From: Porifericola rhodea
GTDB taxonomy: Bacteria; Bacteroidota; Bacteroidia; Cytophagales; Cyclobacteriaceae
Direction of reading: 5' to 3'
Assembly (NCBI RefSeq): GCF_030506305.1
Contig: NZ_CP119421.1
Coordinates: 3,550,501 to 3,614,500, forward strand
DNA: 64,000 nucleotides
Of this stretch, positions 1-8,664 are shown piece after piece. The notes below the pieces were generated by a model, which was not told the DNA's origin, searched no databases, and worked only from the letters and a program-made list of their open reading frames with translations. The translations under genes and the position numbers were made by a program. Positions within the stretch are counted from its first letter, which is position 1; each line of letters begins with the position of its first letter.

Positions 1-465
1 CACTTTTAAAAGATTGCGGGTAATTTTAAGCTCACGCTCTATAGGTTGATAGCAATCTGTATTACCAGCCAGCGCGATAGGGTGAGATTTCCAGTTTTTA
101 CTCAAAAAGTGCTGTTCCAGTAGTTGAGGGGCGTTAGGTTTAGCAACAATTTTAGTTTCAAAATCTAGCCCGGCATTAAAGCCCCAATACTCATGTGAGT
201 TGCGGGCATAGCAGTAAATACAGCCATGTTCACAACCTCTATAGGGGTTAATGGAATACATATTGTTGAGGTCGGGGCTGTTACTTTTGCTAATCAGCTT
301 TTTGGGGTGGTCCTGTAAAATTTGCCTTTGCGGATGGCGAAGATAAGGTTCATCCAGCCCTTCAATATGCTCCTGCACATAATGTAAACGATCAAAACGA
401 TTGTGTGCCTGGTACTGTGCTCCCCTTCCTTTGAGATACTCTTCCTGCATGTCATTACCTTTCAT
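1..465 (-). CDS. PA0069-family radical SAM protein (partial, N-terminal part)
   Basis: This is the first 155 codons of a radical SAM protein whose C-terminus lies beyond the left edge. Reading the minus strand from ATG at 465-463 gives MKGNDMQEEYLKGRGAQYQ, then an HPQR segment, then the cluster-binding motif CEHGCIYCYAR at about residues 76-86. The three cysteines in CxxxCxxC should hold a 4Fe-4S cluster that cleaves S-adenosylmethionine. The following HEYWGFNAGLDFETKI segment and the ALAGNTDCYQPIE segment are typical of the PA0069/SplB-like family, whose substrate is unknown. A second in-frame ATG at 450-448 could also be the start. The frame stays open to base 1. Its start lies 79 bp past the stop of the oxidoreductase gene on the same strand. 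Confidence 0.85.
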   Translation of the reverse strand, partial: MKGNDMQEEYLKGRGAQYQAHNRFDRLHYVQEHIEGLDEPYLRHPQRQILQDHPKKLISKSNSPDLNNMYSINPYRGCEHGCIYCYARNSHEYWGFNAGLDFETKIVAKPNAPQLLEQHFLSKNWKSHPIALAGNTDCYQPIERELKITRNLLKV

Positions 466-544
466 AAAATACTTATTTCAAGTATAATACAATGGTATTA
501 ATTCTCAAAATAAGTATTAAATAAAAGTAAAATCAAAGGGGACT

Positions 545-1606
545 TTATTCAGCGATAGCTGATATTCTATCATGAAGTTTGTAGGTCTCGGCAATCAGTT
601 CAAAAGAGCGAGTTTTGTCTTCTAATGTAGGGGCAATTACAGTAGCGATAATTTCATCAGCACCATAAGCAGAAGCAAGTTCATCTAGACGGGCTTTTAC
701 CTGTTCGGGAGTACCAGCCACTACTTTGTTTTGATGTACCTGACGTATTCTGTCCAGCTCAACCGGAGAAAACTGATACTGCTCTATTTCTTCATAATTG
801 TCCATAGATTTAAGCACACCCATATCCATGCTTACCAGTGTAATGAGCAGTGCTTTGCGCATTAGTTCTGCCTTCTCTTCACTTTCAGCACAGGCTACAA
901 AAAGTCCCAGCAGTACTTCCGGTTTGTCAAACATATCAGAAGGCATAAAAGCATTGCGGTATGTTTCTGCGGCTTCTGGGGCAATTCTCCCACTAATAAA
1001 GATAGGGATACCCAACCCCATGCCCATTTTACCTGCCAAGGAGGCATTAGCTCCAGAGCTTAGAAGCCACTGCTGAGGGCGAGTATCGGCCATAGGTACA
1101 GCTAGTATTCTGCCATGCTCAGTGGCTGCGGTATCGGTAAAAAAGGCATCCAGTTCGTTTAGTTTGTTCTCAAAGTCTTCTTCTGCGAAACGGTTTGAAG
1201 GATTGAGTAAATAAGCAGTTAGACGGTCGGTACCGGGTGCACGGCCTATGCCCAGGTCAATTCTACCCGGGTATAAAGCTTCCAGCATTCTAAAGTTTTC
1301 GGCTACCTTAAGTGAGCTGTGGTTGGGCAACATGATGCCACCGGAGCCTATTCGTATTCGTTCGGTAACTTCTGCTAGTTTTACCATCAGCACTTCCGGG
1401 GTGGAGCCGGCGATCATTTTGTTGTTATGGTGCTCAGAAATCCAGAATCGATAGTAGCCAAGCTGGTCTGCAAGCCTGGCCACCTGTACAGTTTCTGCTA
1501 CTGCATCTCTCGCGCTTTTGCCATTTCTGACAATAGACTGATCTAATATACTTAGTCTGAATGTATGATCTTTCATATGTGTTTTATCGTATTGTCTGGG
1601 GCTCAT
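545..1606 (-). CDS. LLM class flavin-dependent oxidoreductase (luciferase-like monooxygenase)
   Basis: The product (353 residues, or 343 from the internal Met11 at 1576) is a luciferase-like TIM-barrel oxidoreductase, expected to use reduced flavin, probably FMNH2, in the cytoplasm. Family marks are the start LSILDQS, the segment YYRFWISEHHN, then RIGSGGIMLPNHSSLKVAE and the GRIDLGIGRAPGTD segment, all characteristic of the MsnO8/YhbW-like subgroup. Met11 (MKDHTFRLSILDQ) matches the usual N-terminus of this family better than Met1, but neither start has a clear ribosome-binding site, which is normal for Bacteroidota. The substrate cannot be told from the sequence. The gene stands alone, with 364 bp separating it from the next gene upstream. 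Confidence 0.88.
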   Translation of the reverse strand: MSPRQYDKTHMKDHTFRLSILDQSIVRNGKSARDAVAETVQVARLADQLGYYRFWISEHHNNKMIAGSTPEVLMVKLAEVTERIRIGSGGIMLPNHSSLKVAENFRMLEALYPGRIDLGIGRAPGTDRLTAYLLNPSNRFAEEDFENKLNELDAFFTDTAATEHGRILAVPMADTRPQQWLLSSGANASLAGKMGMGLGIPIFISGRIAPEAAETYRNAFMPSDMFDKPEVLLGLFVACAESEEKAELMRKALLITLVSMDMGVLKSMDNYEEIEQYQFSPVELDRIRQVHQNKVVAGTPEQVKARLDELASAYGADEIIATVIAPTLEDKTRSFELIAETYKLHDRISAIAE

Positions 1607-1970
1607 AGAGGAAAGAGCCTTGATGCTCTTACTTTAATAATATCTTAATGATACCGAAAATCTTAACCCGAGGTTACAGCTATACTGTCATAAAGTAAGA
1701 AGCACTTTTTTAAAGAGCTAAAACACATCCTCTAAACTCAAAAGTTTAGTTATAGGTCATTCTATTTAATGATGGAAGAAGTAGTAAGTAGCCTACAGTA
1801 GGCTTGTAATGTTAGGCAGAGGCTATGCCGCTAATAACTTTTCCATTTGGGCTATTTGCATAAAAAAAGAGCTACAGCCTGCCAAAACCGGGGCGGCAAA
1901 CAGTAGCTCTTTTTTTTAAGAACAGTAACGGAGTCTTTATATTATTGTGCTGGTTTGCAGTCTTCTGCTA
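1607..1970. other. Intergenic region with two short inverted repeats and a terminator
   Basis: No coding region is visible. It contains an inverted repeat CTAAACT/AGTTTAG at 1732-1749 with a 4-nt loop, a near-perfect palindrome AGCCTACAGTAGGCT at 1790-1804, and the terminator listed separately at 1862-1917. The repeats have no T-run and their role is unknown; they lie between the start of the oxidoreductase gene and the end of the secreted-protein gene. Confidence 0.5.
1862..1917. terminator. Bidirectional intrinsic terminator
   Basis: The stem GAGCTAC (1869-1875) pairs with GTAGCTC (1903-1909), with a second GCC/GGC pairing inside. It is flanked by seven A on the left and eight T on the right, so it can act on both strands. 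It lies about 55 bp past the stop of the minus-strand secreted-protein gene and most likely ends that transcript. Confidence 0.8.
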
Positions 1971-2699
1971 TTAGTCAATGATTTTCCAGACTTCGTGTAA
2001 AGGATCGCCTTTGCTGCTTTTTCCTTTATGAAACCAACTATCTCCTTTACGCTCAAATTGAAAGCTCAGACTGTTACCTACGCGGCTATCATCGCGAGAG
2101 AAAAATTCTATCTGCTCAGTATAAGTGCCATTATCAAGTTTGTAGGTACCTCCTCCGGTGCCTCTGAAATCTTTGGTCTCATAGTTGAAAGCGGCCCATT
2201 GGAACCTGCCTCCACCCAGAATTTTAATGGTTTGCCGAGGACCTACTTCTCTAATCTCACCAATGTTACCATCTTCGTCTACTCTGGTACCAAAACGCCA
2301 GGCAGCACTAAGCGCATTTTGCTCTTCATCTATCTTCTCCCATTTTTGAGTAAAGTCAGTATTGCTAATACTACCGTTAATCGTAAACTCCTCCTTGTTC
2401 AGGCGAATGGTATAGGTTTGAGGCACCCGAACGATTGAAGCATCATCCGTATAGAAGTCGTAAGTGAGGTGCAATTCTCCCCCATCTAAACGGTAGGCAC
2501 CTCCACCGGCACCAATAAACCGGCCGTCATCGTAGTAGTTGGAGAACATAAAGTAATTATCGCTAAAGATAGCGACCATTTCACGGCCAGATACGGACTG
2601 CACATCATCGTAGGTGAGTTTCCAGGCGCCCTCCAGTTGTGCCCAGGCACTGAATTTGAGCAAAATACAAAGCAGTAACGTAAGCGTTAATTGTCTCAT
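1971..2699 (-). CDS. Secreted protein with two tandem beta-rich repeats
   Basis: This 242-residue protein starts with a signal peptide (MRQLTLTLLLCILLKFSAWAQ, cleavage likely after AWA). The mature part consists of two related halves, about residues 22-126 and 131-242. Each begins with a Trp-containing strand (GAWKL; AAWRF), has a GRF element followed by a GGG(A/T)Y(R/K)LD block, and closes with a strand ending W(E)KI(I)D. The layout suggests two lipocalin-like or other small beta-barrel modules produced by duplication. No catalytic motif is visible and the function is unknown. It probably acts in the periplasm or outside the cell. The gene is monocistronic and is followed by a good terminator. 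Confidence 0.75.
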   Translation of the reverse strand: MRQLTLTLLLCILLKFSAWAQLEGAWKLTYDDVQSVSGREMVAIFSDNYFMFSNYYDDGRFIGAGGGAYRLDGGELHLTYDFYTDDASIVRVPQTYTIRLNKEEFTINGSISNTDFTQKWEKIDEEQNALSAAWRFGTRVDEDGNIGEIREVGPRQTIKILGGGRFQWAAFNYETKDFRGTGGGTYKLDNGTYTEQIEFFSRDDSRVGNSLSFQFERKGDSWFHKGKSSKGDPLHEVWKIID

Positions 2700-2760
2700 A
2701 AGTTTAGTGGTTTAGGTTTTAGTCGTGTTTTAGTATAAGTGTGTATATCAAATACTGAGT

Positions 2761-4668
2761 TTAGCAATTTTTAATTTCAAATACGAATGATTGTAAAGGA
2801 GCCACTTCCATAGGCATACCCGCTTCGCCTTCACTGATAATTACATTTCCTGCATCCATTTTCAGGTGGGTGTCAGTAAGTAAGATATCCTGAAGCGGGT
2901 ATTTTTTTTCGGTAGATAAATTCATTGCCGCAATAGCCGTACTGGGCACTTTTAGGTTAAATCGGCGGCCATGTTCGGCATCAAAATTGGTTACGATCAG
3001 GAGTTTTTGGGTGGCGTTGAAACGCAAAAAGGCAAAAACCATATTATCGTACCCTTCGGTAAAATAACGGTTATGAGGGTGAAGGTCGTAAAAGTAGCCT
3101 TCTCCTATGGCGGGTTGCTGGCTAAGGTTTAGCACCTTGCTGTAGTACGAACGTAGCGCATGCTGCGCTTCGGAGAGCAAAGCTCCATCATAGCGCAGCC
3201 CATTTACCCATTTCTGATGCTCAGGTACACTCCAGTAGTCAAAGATGGTAGTACGTCCATCGTCACCGCTAAAGCCGGAATCTCCTTCGGCTGGCTCACC
3301 TACCTCCTGCCCAAAGTAGATCATCATAGGGCCGGTATGTAAGAGAGTGCTCACCACCAGGGCCGGCAAAGCTTTTTGAGCTTCTCCGGCAAAAAAACGA
3401 GAGGCTATTCTTTGCTCATCGTGGTTTTCCAGAAAGCGGAGCATATGATGATTCTTACCTCTCAGGTAGTGCCAGATATCGGGTAAGTGGTAGAGATCAC
3501 TACGGCCTTCAGTAACAGCCCTTAGGGTATCATAAAGTTGCACCTTGTCGTAGAGATAATCAAAATATCCATAGTCAATATAGTTTCGGTACTGCTCTGG
3601 GTTGTAAATTTCTGCGATAAATACCAGCTCTGGAAACTCCTCTTTTACGCGGGGGATAACCCAATGCCAGAATTCTACCGGCACCATTTCTGCCATGTCG
3701 CAGCGGAAGCCATCTACTTTCTTTTTGGCCCAAAAGAGCAAAATGTCGCGCATTTTAAGCCAGGTGTCGGGTATAGGATCAAAATATGTTTTGCGCTGAT
3801 TCTGATAGTCCACCCCATAGTTAAGCTTTACGGTTTCAAACCAGTCATTAAGGGTAGGAGTGGCAGTAAACTGATCGTTTCCGGTAGCTTTGGCAGGGTT
3901 TTCGTCAAATTTTCCATCTTTGGTAGGAAAGCTATTTTCCCCCAGAGAATGGTAGTCTTGCGGTACCTGAAAAGCCTGATCGGGTATGTAGTAGAAGTTA
4001 TTGTTTGGTGCAAAAGCCTGACTAGGGTCATCAGCAGCGCCTAAATCTTCTACACCTTCCGGCTTGGCATCAGAATGATACTGCCTTGCTACATGATTGG
4101 GCACAAAGTCAATAATCACTTTCAGCTTATGCTCATGAGTACGAGCAACCAAAGCCTCAAATTCCTGCATACGCTGATCCACCTCCACTGCCAGATCGGG
4201 ATTTACATCATAATAATCTTTAATAGCATAGGGGGAGCCTGCCCGGCCTTTTACCACATCGGCATCGTCCAGTGGAATGCCATATGCAGTATAATCTGTT
4301 AGCAGAGCATGTTCTTTAACTCCGGTATACCATATATGCGTAGCCCCCAGGTCAGCGATACTTGTTAATGCAGCTTGATTAATATCGTTGAACTTACCAA
4401 TACCGTTCTCAGCTAATGTTCCATATTTCTTATTGGTGTTTTGAGTATTAGCGAAGAGACGGGTAAAAATCTGATAAATTACCATTTTAGTATTTCCCTC
4501 TACCTCTTCCAGTAGCAGGTTTGGGTCCTGTTCGGCAATAGGTAATAGCTTATCTCGCAAGTTCACAGTATAGGTAGTTTGCTTTGTGGTTAAAAAAATA
4601 GCCGGGTGCCAGCCTAATTGTTTGGTATATAAAATAATTCTAATGTAAAGATGTTTAAATCTGCTCAA
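2761..4668 (-). CDS. Alpha-amylase family glycoside hydrolase (GH13)
   Basis: The four GH13 regions appear in order: VIIDFVPNH (about 184-192), GFRCDMAEM (320-328, nucleophile Asp324), FIAEIYNP with the acid/base Glu353, and FLENHDEQR (412-420, transition-state Asp417). It should cleave or transfer alpha-glucosidic bonds in maltodextrins or related glucans. No signal peptide is visible, so the enzyme is probably cytoplasmic and may act on imported oligosaccharides. The long open frame starts at 4668, but its first roughly 30 codons look unlike protein; the family usually starts near the segment VIYQIFTRLF, so Met62 (4485) or an upstream non-ATG start may be the true one. It is divergent from the DUF6089 gene across 203 bp. 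Confidence 0.88.
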   Translation of the reverse strand: MSRFKHLYIRIILYTKQLGWHPAIFLTTKQTTYTVNLRDKLLPIAEQDPNLLLEEVEGNTKMVIYQIFTRLFANTQNTNKKYGTLAENGIGKFNDINQAALTSIADLGATHIWYTGVKEHALLTDYTAYGIPLDDADVVKGRAGSPYAIKDYYDVNPDLAVEVDQRMQEFEALVARTHEHKLKVIIDFVPNHVARQYHSDAKPEGVEDLGAADDPSQAFAPNNNFYYIPDQAFQVPQDYHSLGENSFPTKDGKFDENPAKATGNDQFTATPTLNDWFETVKLNYGVDYQNQRKTYFDPIPDTWLKMRDILLFWAKKKVDGFRCDMAEMVPVEFWHWVIPRVKEEFPELVFIAEIYNPEQYRNYIDYGYFDYLYDKVQLYDTLRAVTEGRSDLYHLPDIWHYLRGKNHHMLRFLENHDEQRIASRFFAGEAQKALPALVVSTLLHTGPMMIYFGQEVGEPAEGDSGFSGDDGRTTIFDYWSVPEHQKWVNGLRYDGALLSEAQHALRSYYSKVLNLSQQPAIGEGYFYDLHPHNRYFTEGYDNMVFAFLRFNATQKLLIVTNFDAEHGRRFNLKVPSTAIAAMNLSTEKKYPLQDILLTDTHLKMDAGNVIISEGEAGMPMEVAPLQSFVFEIKNC

Positions 4669-4824
4669 TTTGAAAATACTACTTCAGCTTTGTGTATTTT
4701 TTTAAGAGCCATCTTTTTTCGGATATACACCAGCCTGATTTATGCGCTAAAGTGAAGGATATGACCAATAATTAGGATCTTTTGATGATTTAGCAATAAA
4801 AGTGTGTAGCTCTGGGTTATATTG

Positions 4825-4832
4825 TAAATTTG
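4825..4832 (+). promoter_or_regulatory. Candidate Bacteroidota -7 promoter element
   Basis: TAAATTTG matches the Bacteroidota -7 consensus TAnnTTTG and lies 39 bp before the ATG of the DUF6089 gene. No convincing -33 TTTG box is present at the right distance, so the call is tentative. Confidence 0.35.
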
Positions 4833-4871
4833 CCTAAGTTCGTATAAAAACTACATCAAACTTACATTGAT

Positions 4872-5711
4872 ATGTCATCAGTTGTTTCCCGGAAGGTATG
4901 GAGCTTTTTTGCCTTTTCTACCTTAGTATGTTGTTTGAGTTTTATTGTTGTACCGAAAGCCCATGCCCAGGACTGGAGTTTTGCTGTAGGACCCGGCATA
5001 AGTAGTTACCTCGGCGATATAAATGATCAGACTTTAGGTAAACCTGGCTTTGTGCTCAATGCGGAAGCCTGGTACTATCTTAACGATAATTTTCAGCTCA
5101 AATCCGGCCTTAGTTTTTACAACATCAGCGGCGAAGATGCAGACACCACTCGCCTGCGTGACTTCCGCGCCAGTAATTTTGAGCTTTACACTTCTGCCAT
5201 GTATTATTTTAAGCAAGGCTACTTTACGCCTTTTGCTTATGTAGGTATTGGTTTTACTACCAACAATCCTATGGGCGATAGCCAGATTGGAGAGTGGGAT
5301 TTGCGAAATATTGAGCCAGAAGCTGAGCAGGTGCCAGGTATTATGGGCATAGTGCCATTTGGTGTAGGGCTGGAGTACGAAATTAATCCTGTACTCTCAG
5401 TAGTGGCAGACCTTTCGCTGCGCTATGCGCTCAACGATCAGTTGGATGCTACCAGTAAGGAGATTATACAGGTAGGTGAGCTGAGTGCCGAAGCTGTAGA
5501 GTATCATGAGTCATTATCGCCCTATCTTGCCCGTCAGGTCAATGAAGACCCGATCCTGAGAGGAGGAGACTCTTCCAATAACGATATGTACGGTATGTTT
5601 ACGCTAAAGCTGAAGTTTACTCCTGCGGCTTCTATCAGAGGCTGCATTGATCCTTACAAATACTCACGTCCGGACCGTAAACGCAAGCGCAGAAGCTTTG
5701 ACCCTATCTGA
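4872..5711 (+). CDS. DUF6089-family outer membrane beta-barrel protein
   Basis: A 279-residue exported protein with a signal peptide of about 32 residues ending KAHAQ. The mature region opens with the family hallmark WSFAVGPGISSYLGDIND, followed by alternating aromatic strands (YYLNDNFQLKSGLSFYNI, FTPFAYVGIGFTTNNP, FGVGLEYEINPVLSVVADLSLRY written here only in part) typical of an 8- to 10-stranded outer membrane barrel. Function in this family is unknown; members are widespread in Cytophagales. The C-terminus is basic (DRKRKRRSFDPI), which is unusual for a final barrel strand and suggests a short periplasmic or surface tail. Its stop codon directly abuts the stop of the convergent TauE/SafE gene. 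Confidence 0.8.
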   Translation: MSSVVSRKVWSFFAFSTLVCCLSFIVVPKAHAQDWSFAVGPGISSYLGDINDQTLGKPGFVLNAEAWYYLNDNFQLKSGLSFYNISGEDADTTRLRDFRASNFELYTSAMYYFKQGYFTPFAYVGIGFTTNNPMGDSQIGEWDLRNIEPEAEQVPGIMGIVPFGVGLEYEINPVLSVVADLSLRYALNDQLDATSKEIIQVGELSAEAVEYHESLSPYLARQVNEDPILRGGDSSNNDMYGMFTLKLKFTPAASIRGCIDPYKYSRPDRKRKRRSFDPI

Positions 5712-6458
5712 TCAGAAGAATAGCAGTAAGGAGGAGAGGGCAGTGGTAAATATGACGAATATCCGAAAAGCCCTTTCCGGAAACTTTTTTACAACGACTA
5801 TTCCGATAAATACTCCCATTACAATAACAGGTACCATAGCCAGGTTAACCGTCAGGCTCTCGTAGCTGATGGTGTGCCATACAAACATTTGCAGAGGTAA
5901 TTTAAGCACATTGATAATTAGAAAAAACCAGGCTGCTGTGCCAATATAGTGGTTTTTAGGCAGGTGCATAGAAAGCAGATAAACAGCCATAATAGGGCCT
6001 GCTGCATTACCAATCATTGTAGCGAAGCCTCCTGCAAGCCCTACCATTGCTGAGAACCACCAACCCTGAGGAAGATGAATTTTTTTCTTACGGCTATCTT
6101 TCCAGACCATCAGTATCAGGCAGACAAAAACTACTACGGCAATCATCTCTTTAAAAACTTCGTCGGAGACGATATCTCCAACCCAGACGCCTATGCCTAT
6201 ACCGGCCAAAGTCCAGGGTAAAAGCCGGGCCAGATAGCTCCACTGTGCGTGGCGATTATAGTAGCGAACCGCAAAAATATCCGCAACGACTAGCATGGGC
6301 AGCAGAAATCCAGTGGATTGCTGCCCACCAAATATCTGGGCTAAAATAGGGATGACTACGATGCCAGCTCCGGCTACTCCGGCTTTGGACACTCCTACCA
6401 TCAGGGCACAAAAGATGACCAGCCCCCACTCTGCGGGAGGTAGTTCAATAAGACTCAT
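5712..6458 (-). CDS. Sulfite exporter TauE/SafE family membrane protein
   Basis: A 248-residue polytopic inner membrane protein with about eight hydrophobic segments and two family-type repeats, each opening with a Gly-rich first helix: VGVSKAGVAGAGIVVIPIL near residue 22 and VGLAGGFATMIGNAAGPI near residue 138. TauE/SafE proteins move small organic or sulfur anions across the membrane; the substrate here cannot be assigned. The gene is convergent with the DUF6089 gene with no spacer. A gene for a small probable lipoprotein starts the same strand 34 bp upstream, so co-transcription is possible. Confidence 0.85.
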   Translation of the reverse strand: MSLIELPPAEWGLVIFCALMVGVSKAGVAGAGIVVIPILAQIFGGQQSTGFLLPMLVVADIFAVRYYNRHAQWSYLARLLPWTLAGIGIGVWVGDIVSDEVFKEMIAVVVFVCLILMVWKDSRKKKIHLPQGWWFSAMVGLAGGFATMIGNAAGPIMAVYLLSMHLPKNHYIGTAAWFFLIINVLKLPLQMFVWHTISYESLTVNLAMVPVIVMGVFIGIVVVKKFPERAFRIFVIFTTALSSLLLFF

Positions 6459-6492
6459 AAGTTTTGGTTGATAAAAGCTGACAAGTTAAAGA

Positions 6493-6882
6493 TCAATAGT
6501 TTTTAAAACTAATCTCATTGGCCTTGCCTATAGAGTTAAAACGAACATACATAGTAAGTGGCTCCTGTTTGGGCTGCTTACCTTCACAGCTTTTTGAGGG
6601 TTCAATGTAGTAGATGAGATATTTCTGGCTGCGGTTAGAAAGCTCCTGACGATCGGCTTTACCTAAAGTTGCCTGTATCTCCTGCTGGGTTAAGCCGGTA
6701 AGGTGCTGCGGTAGTTCTAGTACTTTATTTTTCATCTGTTGGCGCTGCCCCTTACAGCCAGCTTTGTCTTCCTGAAAAGCTGACTCATCAAAATCGTCTA
6801 TGTCTATGGCCTGCTGACATTGTGAAAATATGAGGAGAAATGAAAAAAATATACTCGTGGTACTGATGCTGAAATTGATCAT
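6493..6882 (-). CDS. Small exported protein, possible lipoprotein
   Basis: This 129-residue product starts with a hydrophobic leader ending LLIFSQCQQ; the cysteine at residue 22 could be lipidated, but Gln at -1 is not a standard lipobox residue. The mature part has a segment LTQQEIQATLGKADRQE followed by KYLIYYIE, an arrangement reminiscent of the BamE/SmpA fold in which a helix plus a turn precedes a beta-hairpin. That comparison is by eye only. Four cysteines lie in the protein. It is located 34 bp upstream of the TauE/SafE gene on the same strand. No function is assigned. Confidence 0.6.
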   Translation of the reverse strand: MINFSISTTSIFFSFLLIFSQCQQAIDIDDFDESAFQEDKAGCKGQRQQMKNKVLELPQHLTGLTQQEIQATLGKADRQELSNRSQKYLIYYIEPSKSCEGKQPKQEPLTMYVRFNSIGKANEISFKNY

Positions 6883-6975
6883 AAATATATCGGGCTTTTA
6901 CACACACAATATTAGTCACTGCGTATACTAATAAAAAATAGCGATACTAATGTTTTAAGTTTAAAGCGAATACTT

Positions 6976-7242
6976 ATGCAAAGCGGAAAAATTAGTGAAG
7001 AACTGCGTGCCTACGTGGCTCAGGCAGATGAAGCTGCAGATATTCCTGTATTGGTCAGTACCAAAGAGATTGTAAATGATACCGCGGCCTTTGATCAACA
7101 TGGTTTGCGGGTTAAGTGTAATACTGCAAGTATTCCCTTGCTGAGTGGTATCATTAAGGCTAAAGACCTGGAAGGCTTATCAAATATGGTAGAGGTCGTA
7201 AAGGTAGAACTAGATAGCGAAATTACACTAGATCTTATCTAG
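6976..7242 (+). CDS. Stand-alone subtilisin-propeptide-like (I9-like) small protein
   Basis: This 88-residue protein has no signal peptide. After a charged helix it has IPVLVSTKE, then GLRVKCNTASIPLLSGIIKA, then KDLEGLSNMVEVVKVELDSE, a strand-helix-strand-strand-helix-strand order like the ferredoxin-like I9 propeptide of subtilases. The stretch IPLLSG..(9)..L..VVKVELDSEI aligns by eye with APLVMG..(9)..IAKIEDDGEV in the propeptide of the subtilase gene next door (7250-8473, opposite strand, 7-bp gap). Free I9-type proteins are known as subtilase inhibitors or folding helpers (yeast IB2, Pleurotus POIA1). A role in holding the neighbouring protease inactive is inferred from similarity and position only. 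Confidence 0.6.
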   Translation: MQSGKISEELRAYVAQADEAADIPVLVSTKEIVNDTAAFDQHGLRVKCNTASIPLLSGIIKAKDLEGLSNMVEVVKVELDSEITLDLI

Positions 7243-7249
7243 TTGGGGG

Positions 7250-8473
7250 TTACGGAATGCCAGGAACAGCTCCTGGAACAGAGCGCGAGAAGGCTGCCTG
7301 ATAAGGATCTACACGGCCAAATCCAAACTCAGGGTCGCGACCAGGATTGCCCAGGTTATCGGCAGTAACCGCTAGCAGTCGCCGTATGCTCACATTATCT
7401 GCATAGCGGTGTGTGCCTCTGGCAATAGCTGCTGCACCTGCTACATGCGGGCAGGCCATACTGGTACCACTCAGCTTAACATAGCCTCCTCCTACTTTGG
7501 TAGACAGTACTTGTACACCTGGAGCACAAAGCTCTACTTCTGGACCAAAGCAGCTAAAGCTGGCTTTAGCATTGGCACTATCAATAGCAGATACGGCAAT
7601 TACACTGGGATATTTGGCAGGTGCTATGACCGGGCCATTATTATTTCCGGCAGCAGCTACCAATACTGCTCCTTTATTCCATGCTGCCTGGCAAATGCTC
7701 TCTACAGCAGAAGGAGCACTGCTTCCACCCAGGCTCATACTGATTACATCCATATTCTTCTTATTGATGCACCAGTCAATACCTGCGATCAGGCTACTCC
7801 ATGCTCCAGAACCCGTTCTGCTGAGCACTTTCACAGCATAGAGGTACGCTGAGGGTGCTGCCCCAACCACACCTTGTCCGTTGATAGCAGCGGCTACTGT
7901 ACCGGCACAATGCGTACCATGTCCATTAAAGTCCATAGGACTACTTTCATCATCAATAAAGCTGACACCAAACTTGTAATTATCTTTAAGGTCAGGGTGG
8001 TTGTAGTCAATGCCCGTATCCAGAATAGCGACTTTAATGCCTATACCCTGAGTGGCTAGCCAGGCATTTGGAGCCTTAATCTGGTTTATACCTTCAGGAA
8101 TAGTTTCTGCAGCTACTACCGGCTGTCCCTCAAACTGAAAGTGAGAAAACTGAGAAGGCTGATGCATCGCATATACTTCGCCATCATCTTCAATTTTAGC
8201 AATATTGTCGTTCTTCTTTAGTTTTTTCAGCTCATCGTCTGTAAAAGCGCCCATTACCAAAGGGGCTTCATAAAGATTGACATCATAAGCAATCTGCTCT
8301 CCCGGCATGCCCGAAGGTACTGCCTGTCCACGTGACCAGTCGTTTGCACTGAAGAAATGTGCATCAGTAGATACTGTATTTTTTACAATATCTACTTTGT
8401 CCTCGTTTTTGTCAGCACGTTTGTCTTTCGCTTTAAACGTGATAATAACTCTCTTTTTCTCAGATTTTGCCAT
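7250..8473 (-). CDS. S8 family serine peptidase (subtilase) with N-terminal propeptide
   Basis: A 407-residue subtilisin-like protease. The catalytic triad is visible: Asp152 in ILDTGIDYNHPD, His185 in NGHGTHCAGT, and Ser338 in SGTSMACPHVAG; the oxyanion Asn is N277 in AAAGNNNG. Residues about 7-103 look like an I9-type propeptide (RVIITFKAK ... IAKIEDDGEVYAM), with an inserted loop near residues 20-55. There is no signal peptide, so it is either cytoplasmic or exported by a non-classical route; subtilases with this layout are common in Bacteroidota. The short tail after the catalytic domain (RSVPGAVPGIP) carries no sorting domain. It is convergent with the propeptide-like gene and divergent from the DUF302 gene. 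Confidence 0.92.
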   Translation of the reverse strand: MAKSEKKRVIITFKAKDKRADKNEDKVDIVKNTVSTDAHFFSANDWSRGQAVPSGMPGEQIAYDVNLYEAPLVMGAFTDDELKKLKKNDNIAKIEDDGEVYAMHQPSQFSHFQFEGQPVVAAETIPEGINQIKAPNAWLATQGIGIKVAILDTGIDYNHPDLKDNYKFGVSFIDDESSPMDFNGHGTHCAGTVAAAINGQGVVGAAPSAYLYAVKVLSRTGSGAWSSLIAGIDWCINKKNMDVISMSLGGSSAPSAVESICQAAWNKGAVLVAAAGNNNGPVIAPAKYPSVIAVSAIDSANAKASFSCFGPEVELCAPGVQVLSTKVGGGYVKLSGTSMACPHVAGAAAIARGTHRYADNVSIRRLLAVTADNLGNPGRDPEFGFGRVDPYQAAFSRSVPGAVPGIP

Positions 8474-8664
8474 AATAAATGGGGTTAAATTGTGGTTTTT
8501 TTTGCATTCGCTTCATACAATAGGTCAAAGTCAGGGAAGAAGATGTAACCTTTTAGGGGTAGTTTTTTTAGGGAAGAGTCAATGTCCAAATGAATAAAAG
8601 GAAGAACGGTATTGGCAAACAATCAAAAAACAGACAGGTTGTATAATTCTAAACTATACGAACT

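Noticed and set aside
3538-4044. 168-codon plus-strand frame within the amylase gene
   Set aside because: Overlaps the catalytic regions of the amylase on the other strand; no domain or start signal.
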